Assembly (NCBI GenBank): GCA_029953675.1
Contig: JAMWBK010000001.1
Span: 1,959,001 to 2,023,000, forward strand
Origin: Rhodosorus marinus
Lineage: Eukaryota; Rhodophyta; Stylonematophyceae; Stylonematales; Stylonemataceae
DNA: 64,000 nucleotides
Direction of reading: 5' to 3'
Shown: one piece after another, positions 38,342 to 50,622 of the stretch
Numbering within the stretch: position 1 is the stretch's first letter
Layout: each line of letters begins with the position of its first letter
Position numbers and translations under genes: made by a program
Notes under the pieces: model-generated
What the model was told of the DNA's origin: nothing
The model's input: only the letters and a program-made list of their open reading frames with translations
The model's database searches: none

Positions 38342-39029
38342 ATGGACGATCGTGGTAGCAGTCCACGGGACTGGCAATGGCATAATACTGTGCTGACAAG
38401 TAGTCAGAGGGCATTGGAAAGTGACAGAAGGCTGCGAGAGGAACAGGACAGGGAGTTTGCTGCTTCTTTGGAACGAGATCGGGAGTATGTGGTCGTTTCC
38501 GAAGGTTCGGGTTTGTCGAGGGATGCATCTGATCAGCTTTTGTTTCTTGTTGATGTGAAAGGTTAGAGGAAGAGAGGCAGATGTATGAACAAAGGAGGGC
38601 TGAGGCGGCGGAGAGGTTGGGGGAAGAACCATCAGAGGATGAGAAAGACTACGTAGTGGTCTGTTGCCCACGGCTTTTGGATACTGTTTTTGCTACCTCA
38701 GAGATTCCTCTTATGGCTCTGAAATGAATCTGGTTGTGGTTTTGGGGGGATTTTCACAGGTAAAGGTAGTTCTGCCGGACGGTGTGTCGAAGACGAGACG
38801 GTTCAGGGCGAATGACCCGGTAGTCAGACTGTTCGACTTTGTCGAGGCCTGTACAGGCCTTGAACCTGGCTGGTATGTGTTTATGAGAAGTACCTTTCAG
38901 CTATCAAAGGAAATATGTCTTGAAGACGTCCTAGTGGGGCGTACTAATGACGGTGATGTACAGTGGATGACTCTCCGAGAGATGGAGATTGAGAATTATG
39001 AAACACTTCGAGTCAAGATCATCGACTAA
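38342..39029 (+). CDS. Small UBX-domain protein
   Basis: Three exons (38342-38484, 38562-38652, 38760-39029), introns 77 and 107 bp, give 167 residues. Residues 1-80 form a charged helix with the FAF2/UBXD8-type motif REEQDREFAASLERDRE and a linker EEPSEDEKD. Residues 80-167 are the UBX fold: VKVVLPDGVSKTRRF opens the ubiquitin-like sheet. UBX proteins recruit p97/Cdc48 to substrates, for example in ER-associated degradation. The R...FPR p97-contact loop is not obvious: the corresponding place reads STFQLSKE. The UBA, UAS and membrane-hairpin parts of FAF2 are missing unless exons upstream of 38342 were missed, which is possible because a CTGTAG acceptor-like site sits just before the ATG. 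Confidence 0.78.
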
Positions 39030-41769
39030 CCAAGCAAGAATGTTGACGGGAAGGGAGAGCACGAGGGGCGCTCTCCCTTCTCGTCGCATTGGAATGTATT
39101 GGATTAAAATTTACTTGCGATGCAACCACGGAGGCCAAACTCTGTAAAGAGACTGGGGGCTGATCTTGAACTAGGTCAATGCGCCCAGTTCGTCTCCACA
39201 AGTTGATGGGACTAGTGTTTCCTCTCAACGTTGCAACCCCAGGAGCTGGCTAGGTCTCCCTGATGAGGACCAACTCTTCTCATGCTCAAGATTCAGAGCG
39301 GATGAGATGAAAACCTGTGCGCAAGGTTTTCATCTTCGAAGAGTGGCTTCATCTTTGGTGCCTTGCTGTGCCGGGTCAGCGTGCTTGTGCTTTTCCTTTG
39401 CTCTCTCAAGAATTTGGGCGTCGCCCGTGACAACGACGTCGGAGGCCAACTAGCCTTCTTTCTTGTGATAACCACTGCATCCTTAGCCACAAATACGTCG
39501 TGTCTGTCAAGTAGCCGTGAGTGGGAGAAAGTCCAAACCCAGCCCAGACTTGCTGGGCACGGCGACCCATTATCACTGCCTTTAGCAAGTTAGCCAATGG
39601 ATAAAGCAGTGGCTGCAGGAACCCATACAAATGCTAATATCTAAAAGAGTAGTAGATTCTGTTGAGTAAAGGAATCCTCCCGAAGTAAGTTTTGTGAAGG
39701 TCCTCCTCGTCTGGAGTCACACAGCACCCAGCTACGATCCAATGACAACAAGCCTGTGAGGAAAACCGCAGCTTCGCAAACGTTGGGCTCTTGAGCCGAA
39801 GCAACGAGGTCAACCTTGCTTGCCAGGGCGAGCTGACGAGGAGCTCGTCCTGTTCTTTCGATTCTTTCCCATTGGATGTCGTGTGGGCGGTCCTGGATTG
39901 GTTAGGGTTCAGAAATCTTTTAAGTCTAACAGAGCAACTTTGTTGTTTTCGCCCCACGGCCCGCTGAGGAAATATACTCCCTGTACACCGCGAGTCTCCC
40001 GACGTCTGAGATTTTCGGGTGGACCCGAACTCCTCTAATGTCCTGGCTCACCTGAAGTCGCCAGCACCAGCAATTTATTCCGCGCCTATCTACACCCCGA
40101 GCGGAAAGGGAGACGGTGATGACTCGCGTCCAACAACAGAGCAGCATTCGAATGTCAGGGAGTCAGCACCCGGCTCCGTGACGATGCTGTCAAGACGGCG
40201 CGGGGGAATGGCGAAAAACACGACGAAGCCAGCGAGAAGCAGCACTGTCTAAAAAACCCAAAGCATTCGATGATCAGCTGTACAAACCGATGGGACAGCA
40301 CCGAGCCCCAGCGTCTCTTCGATGGTACCGACCATCGGTATTCCGTTGACCGACCAACAGCATCATCCAGAGAATCGAGTGCCATCCTAGTCGGTCGGCA
40401 GGCAAGGCAAAATCTTCAAGTGTTGCGAGCTCTGTTTCAAGTGAATCAAAGCAGTCATCTTCTCTATGGCAGAAAAGGTCAGAGATGCTTTTCAATGAGG
40501 TCTAGAAAGCTGAATTGGTTCACGCCATCTCATCTTCAAGGGACAGAAGCTCCAAACTTCCAGAGCAAGTTTTCCAGAACAAGGTTAGGGTAAGCAGACT
40601 AGCCGAGCTTTAAAGGGAATGGTTGAAGTGCGGTGTGGCTTGCGGCCTTAGTCACACAAGAACAGGTTATCGATAATGACAGATCGCTGGCTCTGAGATG
40701 GCAACTATGCCAAAGAGAGAGAGAGAGAGAGAGGGAGAGGGTGTGAATTGCGTCAAAGATTAATTCACTGAGCTGTTGGTGAAGAAGAGTAGAGTCATCG
40801 TGTGTCTACAAAAGAGGGACGGGAACTGGTGATTGGGAAAGGTAGACTTCAGCCTAGGAATGGTTTGAAGAAGGAAGCTGGGGGTGGAATGCCTGGGTTG
40901 TACAAGCTGAAAAGGTCGTTTTGGGGAGGATAGACCGAGGGTAGGAACGAGTTTGAAGCAGAAAAAGACGGGAGAGTGGATTGATTGAACAAGTGCAAGG
41001 CTGGTCAGACTGATCAAGTGATTCGGGGAAGGAGGAGGGAGGGATTGGGTTAAGCAGCTGGGAGTGGATGTATTGAACAAGTGCATGTCTGGTTTTGGCT
41101 GACCAAGTGATGCGGGGAAGGAGGAGGGAGGGATTGGGTTAAGCAGACGGGAGTGGATGTATTGAACGAGTGCAAGTCTGGTTTAGGCTGATCAAGTGAT
41201 TCGGGGAAGGAGGAGAGAGGGATTGGGATTGGGTTGGATTATGGTTTGAAAAGGAAGAGCGTTTTCTGGGGATGGATTTAGGATTATATTGAGTGAACGA
41301 GTTGTATTTTCTGTTTTGGGGGGTTTTGACGGTTAGGTCTTGTTAGCGTGTGAAGTTTGAATTGGACCAGAGGAGTAGTAAGAGAAAGTTTGTTTTGGAA
41401 GAAGTTGCAGGGTATGGATGAAGAAGACGGAAGCGGGACCTGCGTTGGGAGGTGAAGAGAGCATGGAATGATGTGCTTCTGGATAGCTGCTCTTCATGTG
41501 AATGCGTGAAGGAAAGAAGAGTGTCATCTTTTGAGGATTTTTTTTATTCAGTATTGGATCCTTCTGGAAATTTTGCGTTTCTGTTCGTGGAGGGGATCGC
41601 CTGCTTTCAGAGAATGAGAAGGAACACCGTGGCGTGATCTGTTTGAGGTGGAGAAAGACGTGTATAGACCCCCGCTTGAAACTCCCATCCGAGGAGGGGA
41701 GAAGCTGCGGGAGGTTTAACGGAAACAGCTTAAAGGGTGTTGGAATTCGCAAACTTCCAGAAGAAAAAA
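39030..41769. other. Intergenic region with repeats
   Basis: Bases 39030-40620 contain overlapping frames on both strands without recognisable motifs. One plus-strand frame from about 40170 to 40506 reads through with a single TGA near 40347. There is a GA microsatellite at 40717-40735, an 89-bp tandem repeat at 40970-41235, and a long G-rich leader (40780-41769) before VPS50. Confidence 0.5.
40970..41236. repeat. Three-copy 89-90-bp tandem repeat
   Basis: Units start at GGGA 40970, 41060 and 41149. Each contains GGATGTATTGAAC(A/G)AGTGCA or a variant, TCTGGTTTxGGCTGA, CAAGTGAT and GGGGAAGGAGGAG. Copies 2 and 3 are nearly identical. The array lies in the G-rich leader 530-800 bp ahead of VPS50. 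Confidence 0.88.
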
Positions 41770-44700
41770 ATGTCAGCTGCGCCCAAATCAAGCGGGTCTC
41801 CTGCCGTGTTAAGACGAAAGCGATCTTCGAAGGGGAAGGTAGTGGCCCCTCCCAAAGAGGAGGACTACAAGGAGTTCATCCGATGCTTACCAACTTCCAT
41901 CTGTGAGCTTGTCGATGAAAATGGATCTGTAAATCGCGATTTCGGTATGTTTTCCAAGCGTTATTTTCTGAAGTAGGAAGGAGTGTCCAAGTTCTGTGGC
42001 TTAAGACAGCGGATATCTCGCTTGCTACTGTTCGTTTCTCGTGTGACCAGATGTTGATCCAGACCAGAACTTCGATTCCTTGCTGTATTCTGCACAGTTG
42101 TTTGAGCAGCGTGGAAGTGAAGGTTCTCTGGAATTCACGAGTCACGTGGATCGTCTTGACAGCGAGCTGGGGAAAAGGTATTGACAAGCCTTTTGCAGTG
42201 CTTATCGGTTGCTTTGCTAGTCCTTTAACGCAAAAATTGCTGAGAGATTTGTCTTTCGGTTTGTCTGTAGGATGGGTGAACTAATGCTAACTAACGAGGA
42301 GAAAGCAGAGGTCGCAGATATAAAATTGAGCTTACTAGTCGCCGAATTAACTTCCTGCCTTGATTTGTACCGGAATGCTAGAGGTCAGATAACGGTCTCT
42401 GCGACATACGCAGCGCAAAATGGAGATCATGTACTTGCCTTGGACGCAAAACGAAAGTTCATCAAACAAGTGCGTCAAGCGTCACCTGCATTTCAATAGT
42501 CGTATTCTGTACCCGTTTAGACATCCTTTTGTGTCTAAAACCCCGGTTCTGGGCTTTGCCTCGTCCAGTTATCCCAGGTGCTTTCACTAATTAGGCTATT
42601 GAGGACAATCGAAGCAGATGCAAATGACGCTTTGGCAAGTGGGGAGCTCTCTCAGGCCCACCATCTCTGCAAAGAGTACGACGCAGTATTAACTAAGGAG
42701 CTCTTCGAAGCGTCCAAGTACGGCTGCATGAAGGAGACATCAGAGCGAATCGCTCAGGTTGCCGTAAGTCCGGGGCCCGGTGGTTTTCCTGGTGATGGTT
42801 GTGGGAGATATCCTCTAAACCGTTCTCTGTGTTCATTGAAACTAGGTCGATTCATTGCGCCAACTGCATGGAAGCCTCCGACCGGTCTGTATTAAGTTTG
42901 ACCAGGAAAAGATCGACAACGTTCTCGTAGCTTATCAAGAGCTCAAAGCAGGTGCATTAGCAACTTCTATTTTGATCTTGTTTCGTGTCGTACCGAGGGT
43001 CCTAATCCGAACAATCCACTCTCATCAGGCAACGAACTGCTGCAGAGGTTGATGTCAGAATACACCGACGCGATCGAGGGCTCGCTCGTCATTAACGGTG
43101 ATGACTCGAAGTCGGAGAGCCCGTCTCGCTCGAAAGCGGCGTCATTTGCAGATCAATTCATTGATACAGCAGAGGCTCTTGTGGACGTGCTGCTGAGCTT
43201 CCATCGCATGGTCGAATATTGCCACAGAAAAACTTCTCCAGATCAGGAAGATCTGGATTCCTTCACAGACAGTATTGGAGTTGCGTTGGGCTCTCGAAGA
43301 GAAGAGATTTGGAGCGTTGCTGTAGGCGGACTGATGAGTGTACGAGAAAATCCTGCACTTTGAAGTACTGCAGACCGGAGATTTTGACCTACTACTTCAT
43401 TCTACCTTCTTTTGCGCAGTTGGTGGAGATCAACCGGGAGAAAGTGAACACTCTGAAACCTCAAGCACTAGGCAAACCACTAAAAGTTGCGAGGATATTC
43501 CACCGATTCGGAGCCGTCTTCCTCGACCTGCACGAGGAAGACGTGCTTCTAGACTGTCTTCAGGAGCTGGAGAGGATTTACCTTGCTTCGTTCCGTTCTA
43601 TGCACCATAAGAATATTGAGCTCATGTCCGTCATGTTGCGCAATGAAACCTGGGAGAGCGCTCGTATCTCATCTCAGGTAAGCCCTAGTCGATTCAGATG
43701 CTCGGTACTTTGTCAGGACGTTCTCGAGGAGGATTTGTCATTGAACATCAATGATCATTTCTGTTGTATCAGGACCTGACCTCGATCCGGAAAGCAATCA
43801 AGCTGCCTGTGCAAATGGCGAATGAAGCGATCGAGATAGACTTGGAGAGTGGGGAAAACCCTATCCGTGCAATGCTCGATGGAGGACTAAGCGATGGAGG
43901 AACTAAGGCGGGTAGGGAACTAGATTTGCTGGTGTGTTCATTGGCTGTGCTTGCACGAGAGGTTCTCTGAACTCTAGTGTGTTTGAATGTTTCTCATTCG
44001 AGGGTCTTCAATGATTGAATTGGATGATGATGAGGACACCGCTTCCTTAGCTGGGTCAAGTGTGTATACCGCGACCTCCCTCGCCGCTCTGAGATGGATC
44101 GGAAGATACGTACAAAGTTGCGAATCGCTCCTTTCGGCCGTTGAGACTGTGGGGGAGGCTATTTTGGAGGTTTTCCTTGTGTATCTTTTCAACGTCACAG
44201 AAGTATGCAACAAACGGCGTCAGGGCTCAAGAACACTCGATAGGGTAAGACATTGAGTCGGCCTTTCTAGCTTCTTTGGCCAGTCCGGTTGAGACAAGCA
44301 GGTGGTCACTCACCGCGATCGTCTTAAAACTCGATCTCCAGGTTTCTACTTTGGAGAACTTTCTAACGAGGTCGGAGCGCACTATGCTCACTAGATTTAG
44401 ACGAAAGCACGGCCAGAGTGAAGGAGTCGGATCAACTGGGGACCCGGCTCTAACCTTGCACAGGCTCTGTGTTTCTGTAGAATCCATGTGGACGTTGTCG
44501 GCGCTGGTTGACCCTGTTGTAGTTAAAGTTCGTGCGCTGTTGGAGAATGGTGAGCTAGTCAACTCTCGCGTTGGGTTTGAAGGCAAGCGGTAGTGCCCGA
44601 GAGTCTCCATCGTTTTTTGACATTCGAACAAAACCGCTTTCCCAACCTCAGGGTCCAAGAAAGCTGGGGGAAGCGGCACGGGAGTATTTGATAGTTCAAG

Positions 44701-46919
44701 TCTCCTCGCGAAACCCATCAGGAGGGCTGCGTACGTGCTTTTCTCATACGATGTTTGTATAGGATTGGTGCGGGCGGTTGGTTCAACGGGATACGATCTT
44801 CCGGACAAACAGCAGGAGTACTTCGCAGGCTCCAGCTTTGTGGAGCCCGTTTCCAAAAAAATAGCCGCGGCGATGTCCCAGTGAGTTGCTTTTTTGTTGT
44901 GCGTCTCTGGTTTTCCGAATGTCCTGTTCCTCAGCGAGAGTTTGTTTTGTTTATGTTTAGGCCTTTGGTTCCAGCTTCGGCTGAGCGAATGTCAGAATAT
45001 ATATGCAAAGCTGTTATGAGATCGTACATCGAAGGAATCTCGAACGTTGAAAGGTGCTCCGCATCCGGCAGAGCTCTGATGCTGGTGGACTTTCGAAGCT
45101 TAGAGGATGCTCTGCAGAAGGCGACCGGAATGAGAGTAATTCCTGAAGCTGAAAAGGTTGTCACCCTCCCCACAATTGCCGGTTATGAACCAAGCTGTGA
45201 AACATGAATGGAATTGCTGAACGAGAAACTTCGCCCGAATCAGGTTGAAAACTACATCAAAGCGTATTACCTGAACGAAGCAGAGCTAGCCAATTGGGTC
45301 GCGACGAATTGTCGAAACTACAAACTGAGCTTGAAGCAGGTAAATTCTTTAGGAGAAGTTGGTCCAGGACGGTACGTTGCGGGGAAGACTTGGTCCAAGT
45401 GCTTGTTGCAGTCCAGTACCCCTTGCTCACTATGTTTGGTTTGATTCTCGTTGCGGATGGTCAACTCACCCGTAGGTTTCTCACAGCAATTGAGAAGTCC
45501 CGACTGCGTGAGAAAATCACACATGAGTACAACAAGGCAATGGCGAACAAAGCCCCATCATCGAAAGCAGCCAGTAGCGATGACGACAACACATCCGCTG
45601 GCTTGTTTAATACAGCAAATCGTCCAGCATCGGTGGACGCCCTTAGCAACGCGAGCGCGAAACCTCCTGCTGTGCCAAAGCTAGAAAGTAGACCTCCAAG
45701 CCTGCCGAAGGTACCCGATCCCGCAGGACGACAAGAGAGGGTTGCCGAGCCATCCGGTCCAGATCCAACACTCCAACCAAGAGTCTCTGCTCCACAGAAG
45801 GCAACTATCTCGAACGCAGAGCAGATTGTGTCAAGGAGCATCGATTCCAGTGATGGTGGAGGCAATATACCTGATGCAGAAGCAGCCAGCTCACCATCCA
45901 AAGGAGGAAAAAAATCCGAGAAAATCGTAGGCACGGCCGCACCTGATCCGGTTGCTGAAAGAACGACGTTGGAAGATGGTGATCTTGGGTTGTCTTCTGT
46001 TGGAACGGAGGCCAAAGTGGACAACTCTGAACATACGGGAAGTACCTTGGACTGCCGGCACCAAATCACTGCTGACGCAGAAACCCACGAGCGGGCGGCA
46101 CCGGACTCCACAGGACAGGTTGAGAAAGCCGAAGAGGGTGTCAAATCTGAGCAATCAGCGGCGCCGGAAGGACTCCTGGGAGACGAACCCACGCTATCGG
46201 ACGAGCGCGAACAGCTCGACTCTGCTACACAGGACGCGGATGGAGCTTCGCCCTCTGATCGTGAAAAGCTAACCCGGGAGATCCGGGAAGAGAGCCTCGG
46301 AAATGAAGCGAAGAACAAGGGGATGTGGAATGGGGCGGAAGAAACGAAGGAAGCTGGGCGAGATAGAGCTGACAACGCAGAATCTCCGAACCGTGTGTCC
46401 CCGGGGGGGGAGGGTTCTGATGTTGGAGTGGTTGATGTACCTGCGGCTGATCTAGTCGAGAATCAGAGTGTTCAGGAAGAGAAACAAGTCCTAGCCGCCC
46501 TGAGTGAAAAATTCATCAGCTTGGCTTCCCCGAAACCACCGGAAACCGTCCCCGAAAGCGGGCAACAGTTGACGTCGGAGTTCCGCACAAGCAGAGATGA
46601 TTCGAATGCGGCAGCAGCTGATCAGGTCCATGTGCCTGCGGGGGGGAAGGGATCTGATGTTGGAGCGGTAGATGAAGCCGCAGCTGATCCAGTCGAGAAT
46701 CAGGGCGTTCAGGAAGAGAAACATGTTGTAGCCGCTCTGAGTGAATTCATCAGCTTGGATTCCCCGAAACCACCAAAAGCCGTCCCCGAAAGCGGTCAGC
46801 AGTTGAACTCGGAGTTCCGCACAAGCGGAGATGATTCGAATGCGGCAGCAGCAGATCAGGCAAAAGATGAGATGGAGGATACACGCAAAACAAGCCCGTC
46901 GTCCGGTCAAGTAGATTGA
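41770..46919 (+). CDS. VPS50: VPS50/syndetin, EARP tethering subunit, with long C-terminal extension
   Basis: EARP tethers endosome-derived carriers for recycling; VPS50 replaces VPS54 of GARP. Fourteen exons are modelled (41770-41944, 42051-42177, 42271-42469, 42578-42763, 42846-42951, 43029-43321, 43420-43677, 43773-43911, 44003-44244, 44294-44549, 44652-44880, 44961-45156, 45244-45371, 45476-46919), 1325 residues; junctions 9-10 and 13-14 are least sure. The family is shown by FDSLLYSAQLFEQR near the start, the MLRNETWE block (the spacing from the IW motif, 84 residues, equals that in human syndetin), YIEGISNVERCSASGRALM, MRVIPEAEKVENYIKAYYLN and RFLTAIEKSR at the end of the conserved part (about residue 860). 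A further 465 residues are acidic, Ser/Pro/Ala-rich and disordered, with a tandem 79-residue duplication. Syndetin normally ends near the IEKS equivalent. Confidence 0.92.
46411..46862 (+). repeat. 237-bp in-frame tandem duplication in VPS50 tail
   Basis: The segment starting near 46416 recurs 237 bp later. Both copies encode GSDVGxVD...VENQxVQEEK...AALSE...PESGQQL.SEFRTS.DDSNAAAADQ. The second copy lacks two codons at the SEKFIS/SEFIS position. The low divergence suggests a recent event. Confidence 0.9.
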
Positions 46920-47434
46920 CGTTTTTTTCTTTTTTCTGACGCACCGCTCAAGAGTAGTGTATGCAAGCTTGAAGGAACTGGATCCACTTGCCATGCACGG
47001 ACTATTCTGACGGAACCCAGCCCGTACAACATCAGCTGAGCTTCAATTCATTCTAAAAAGTACTCTCACAACAATATGGTTCGTCTTCGGAGAACTTTTG
47101 TACATTCACCATCCATGCTTGGCTGAGTTTCGAGATATTGAACCTTGAATTGGTGTGAGTGCACAATGTAGAGTTTCGTAAAGGCCAATACAAATTGTCG
47201 CCGTGCTCCAATTGTGAATCAAGGGCTCCATTTTCTTCTTTTTGAACGAGATGAACCCAGTTATGAAATTTAGTTGAGCTATGCACCGGCTACTATCCAA
47301 CAGTAGCCCCCTCAGGGGCGGTGTCTGATGTGAACTCTGTTGTCCAGTCCTCTCTCTGAATTTCACAAGAAACGGATGGGACGGAGAAAGTTTGGTTTTC
47401 GTTAGGAATCTCGAATGAGACCACCTTTGACGTC
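46920..47434. other. Convergent 3' spacer
   Basis: 515 bp between the VPS50 and DJ-1 stop codons. No other feature is seen. Confidence 0.6.
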
Positions 47435-48562
47435 TCAATGCAGTGAAGGGCGTACGATATCCAACAGCATCAACGACGCGAGCTGCTCGGCTTGCACGTC
47501 GCCAACGAGCTTCTCAACGAGAGCAAGACTGAAAACTAGAGCAGTCCCGGGGCCCCTATGCACAAACGGACGGGTGGTACGCGAATTTCAGTTCGAGCAG
47601 TGGAGCTGCCAGAGGAGTCTCCAACTTCAAACATGAGTCCTGTAGTACGTACCTCGAGGTCATCACATTCCCATCATAGACGACGGGCACTTCGTCATCA
47701 TCGATGTTCTTGGGGAGCTTCTCCATAAAAGCCGGAGACGGATAACACGTTGCGTTGCGCCCTTCAAGAAGTCCGTGATGAGCCAATACTACAGCTGGGG
47801 CTGCGCAAATTGCTCCTGTATAGAAGTTCAACCGATTAGACACAAGTGGAATCGACAAGATCCGCTTTCCCAAAGTCAATTGATGAATCTTACAGGTATA
47901 GAAGGATTTGCTACGCAATTGAACGTACCTATCATTTTGTTCCCTGCTTCCTGCTTGATAAGCATATTTTTCAAATCATCACTGTCCCTCAGTCTCTCGG
48001 CACCAGGCATGCCACCCTGTTTGACGAGCAAAAAACAACGGCCCACAGAAGGGTGAAACCACATCAGACCTCGGTTCAACTGTGGAGGTTGTGCGCCGGC
48101 TCATACAGGAAGTGCGATTAAATCGTAGTCAACGTCCTTGCAGTCACCAATCATCTGGTCAGCCATGATCTTCACCCCGCGGCTCATCGTACAAACTAGT
48201 TCATCCTCCACGCTGGCGATTGTTACCTCCACTCCAGCACGCACTAGGGTATCTGCGATCGTGGTCGCCTCTATTTCTTCTGACCCATTGCCGATCGCTA
48301 CCAAAGCGGTTTTGGCGTTCTGCGAAAGCATATCAGAGCAAAAACCAAAATTCAGAACACAAATCCGGCAGCCAGCGACGCGACATAACAAACTCACCAT
48401 CGAGACCTGGCGCTTCAAACTGGAAACTCTTCCACGGACTGTTCTAGCCCTCCTCCCTACAACAGATCCTCCAAAGTACAAACTGGTTCTTTCCAGACCG
48501 CACCTAGAAACCCTGCAACCCGTCCCCAATCCTACACCACCACTCAACACAAACGCCGCCAT
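47435..48562 (-). CDS. DJ-1/PfpI family protein, probably plastid-targeted
   Basis: Five exons on the minus strand (48562-48398, 48319-48107, 48016-47929, 47815-47653, 47555-47435), all frames consistent, give 249 residues. DJ-1 proteins are redox-sensing deglycase/chaperone-like enzymes. Residues 1-55 are Arg/Ser/Gly-rich with almost no acids, a transit peptide. The domain starts KTALVAIGNGSEEIEA (catalytic-site Glu in GSEEIE). The nucleophile-elbow cysteine is in GAICAAPAVVLAHHGLL at the start of exon 4, and the fold closes with SRGPGTALVFSLALVEKLVG. GGMPGAERLRDS is also typical. A single domain as in animals; land-plant DJ-1 proteins are tandem duplicates. ATG 48562 is the first methionine in frame. 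Confidence 0.93.
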
Positions 48563-50622
48563 CTCTCCCCTCACACAATAAGGTAACAACAGAAAACAGT
48601 CCTCCTTCCCTCTCACCCGCCCAACCACAGGCACCAAAATGAACGAAAATCAGCACTCGCTCCCCTCAAAACAAGGTACGAAAACCGCACTCCAGCTGCT
48701 CCTTTCCTCTTCTTCCACACTGATCTCTCCAGCGTCCTCCTCAACCTCTCATCTCTTCTCCGACTCCCCCCCCCCCCCAAACAAAAAACCACAAGAGATC
48801 TCTATATACACAAATATCTTTCAAAATCTTTCCCTCAACCTCTCAGAAACTCTCAAAACCTCTCATTCCCTCTCATATACATCTCACATTACACCTCTCT
48901 CACCTCTTCTCCAACCAACCAACCTCCTACCTTCCTGCCCACCTTCCCCCACCCCACCACCGGAGATCTCTTTAAAGACAATTGCTTTCCACCTGCATCC
49001 TTATCGTCACAAAAATATCTTAAAAACATTTATATTTTATCCAACCATATCACCTTATATCCAAAAACCTATAATTAACTCCAAAAATACAATATAAATT
49101 CCAGCCAATGATAATCTCGGTTCAGCATGCAAATCTTGCAAAATAATATCCAAAATACAATATCCACCAGTATCTCCATATCAACTTTTTCCTTATTTCG
49201 GTTAAAATAGGAAATGGTGTGTTTTATTTATATATTTCCACTATCAGATAAACGTAGGAACAAGTATACCAAAAAAAAGGGCTAGTATATTTATACTGAA
49301 AAAAGAAGATAGAAAAGATTCCTAAAGGTCCGGCATTAAATTTCGTTTTGGAGATAAATGTTTTTATGGACAGTTGTCCGAATATCTGGATGGGTTGTTC
49401 AGTCTTTTTAGAGGTGTATTGATTGATGTGGATTGATTTTGGAAAAGGGGTTGGGGGGTTTGAGTGTGGTGAGTCTTCGCGGAGGGTTGGAAGTGGTTGG
49501 GACTGTAGGGTTTGGAGTATGTACTGTTCAGAATGATTCGTGTGTGAATGTGGTCGTGGAATTTGACTGGATATTTGTTTGCGACTGTTTGGATTCAGAG
49601 ATTGGATTCTCTGCTTTTCCCGTTTCTACGTCGCGCGACCGGCTCATTCACCCGGGAAGAAGGGAGATTCAGCTTCGCAAGTCTCTTCCGGTTAGAAATA
49701 ACAGCTTGAAAAGAAGTCTTACTCTCAAGCCCTTTCACCACATTTCTCTCTCGAGTAGCCTCTCGAAGCTGCCTCGCAGCCTGTGTCGTTTATCCACGAT
49801 ATGGTCCAACTCCTCGTACTCCCCACATCGAAACTTAATTTCCGTTTCAAATTGTGTTCTCGCGAGGACACCGCAATGTGTCATGGTCCTTGACTCTAAA
49901 CTGCCTCTCCAGTAGTAGTCTACCCACACGCATGTTACTAACAGCAACCTAAACACCCACTCATTGCCGGCTCAACCTTCGCACGCACCAGCTCCAAGGT
50001 ATATCCAAAGCTACTCGCCCTGAGCTGACCAGAGGCCCAAACACTCACTCCTGCTGGCCACCCTCATCAAATCGAGTTGCCCACGACGAGCGATATTTTA
50101 GATACGAACATGAGGGCACCGAAAAGAGCAAGGATCTGAGATCCTAACGCCAACCTCTTCCACAACATACCTAAACTATTCGCGTAGTGCTAACGAGAAA
50201 CTCAAACAGGCACTCCCCATGAATCGACTGATCGCCACCCTATCAAATCCAGTTGCTCACGACGATCGATATAGAGAAACGAACATAGAGGGCACCAGAA
50301 AGAGCAAAAGATCTCGAGGTCTTCCAGCCAAACTCTTCCATACCTAAAAGCAATCGCCTAGCGCTGACCAGAAACTCAAACAGGCTCTCCTCTTGGCTCT
50401 CCCAATCGTCACACAGTTCCAATCGAATTGCTGACGACGACCGACGTGGAGATAGTTTGAGCTATCTCACATTGGTGACGAAGGAGATATTTGCACCTAG
50501 AGATTTGGAGAGAAGAGAGGACAGAAACTAGGAGAGGAAGGTCTGGTTCCGTTCTTTGTTTTTCATTCGGTAAGGTGAATAGAGCAAGCAATCTGAAGGA
50601 GTTGCTGGTGGTGTGGAGAAAA
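48563..50622. other. Intergenic region, divergent leaders and tandem repeat
   Basis: Bases 48563-49100 are C/A/T-rich (DJ-1 leader). Bases 49100-49400 are A/T-rich. Bases 49400-49600 are G/T-rich, like the starts of plus-strand transcripts, and open a 160-codon frame (49433-49915) without recognisable motifs; it may be leader or an unknown gene. Bases 50025-50460 are an array of about 170-bp repeats. Confidence 0.5.
50025..50460. repeat. Diverged tandem repeat of about 165-174 bp
   Basis: The anchor CTGACCAGA..CTCAAACA..CTCC (or variant) occurs at 50025, 50190 and 50364. Each is followed by a CACCCT/TCAAATC(G/C)AGTTGC(C/T)CACGACGA block and AACAT.GAGGGCACC. Two full copies and a partial third end just before the zinc-finger gene leader. 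Confidence 0.75.
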
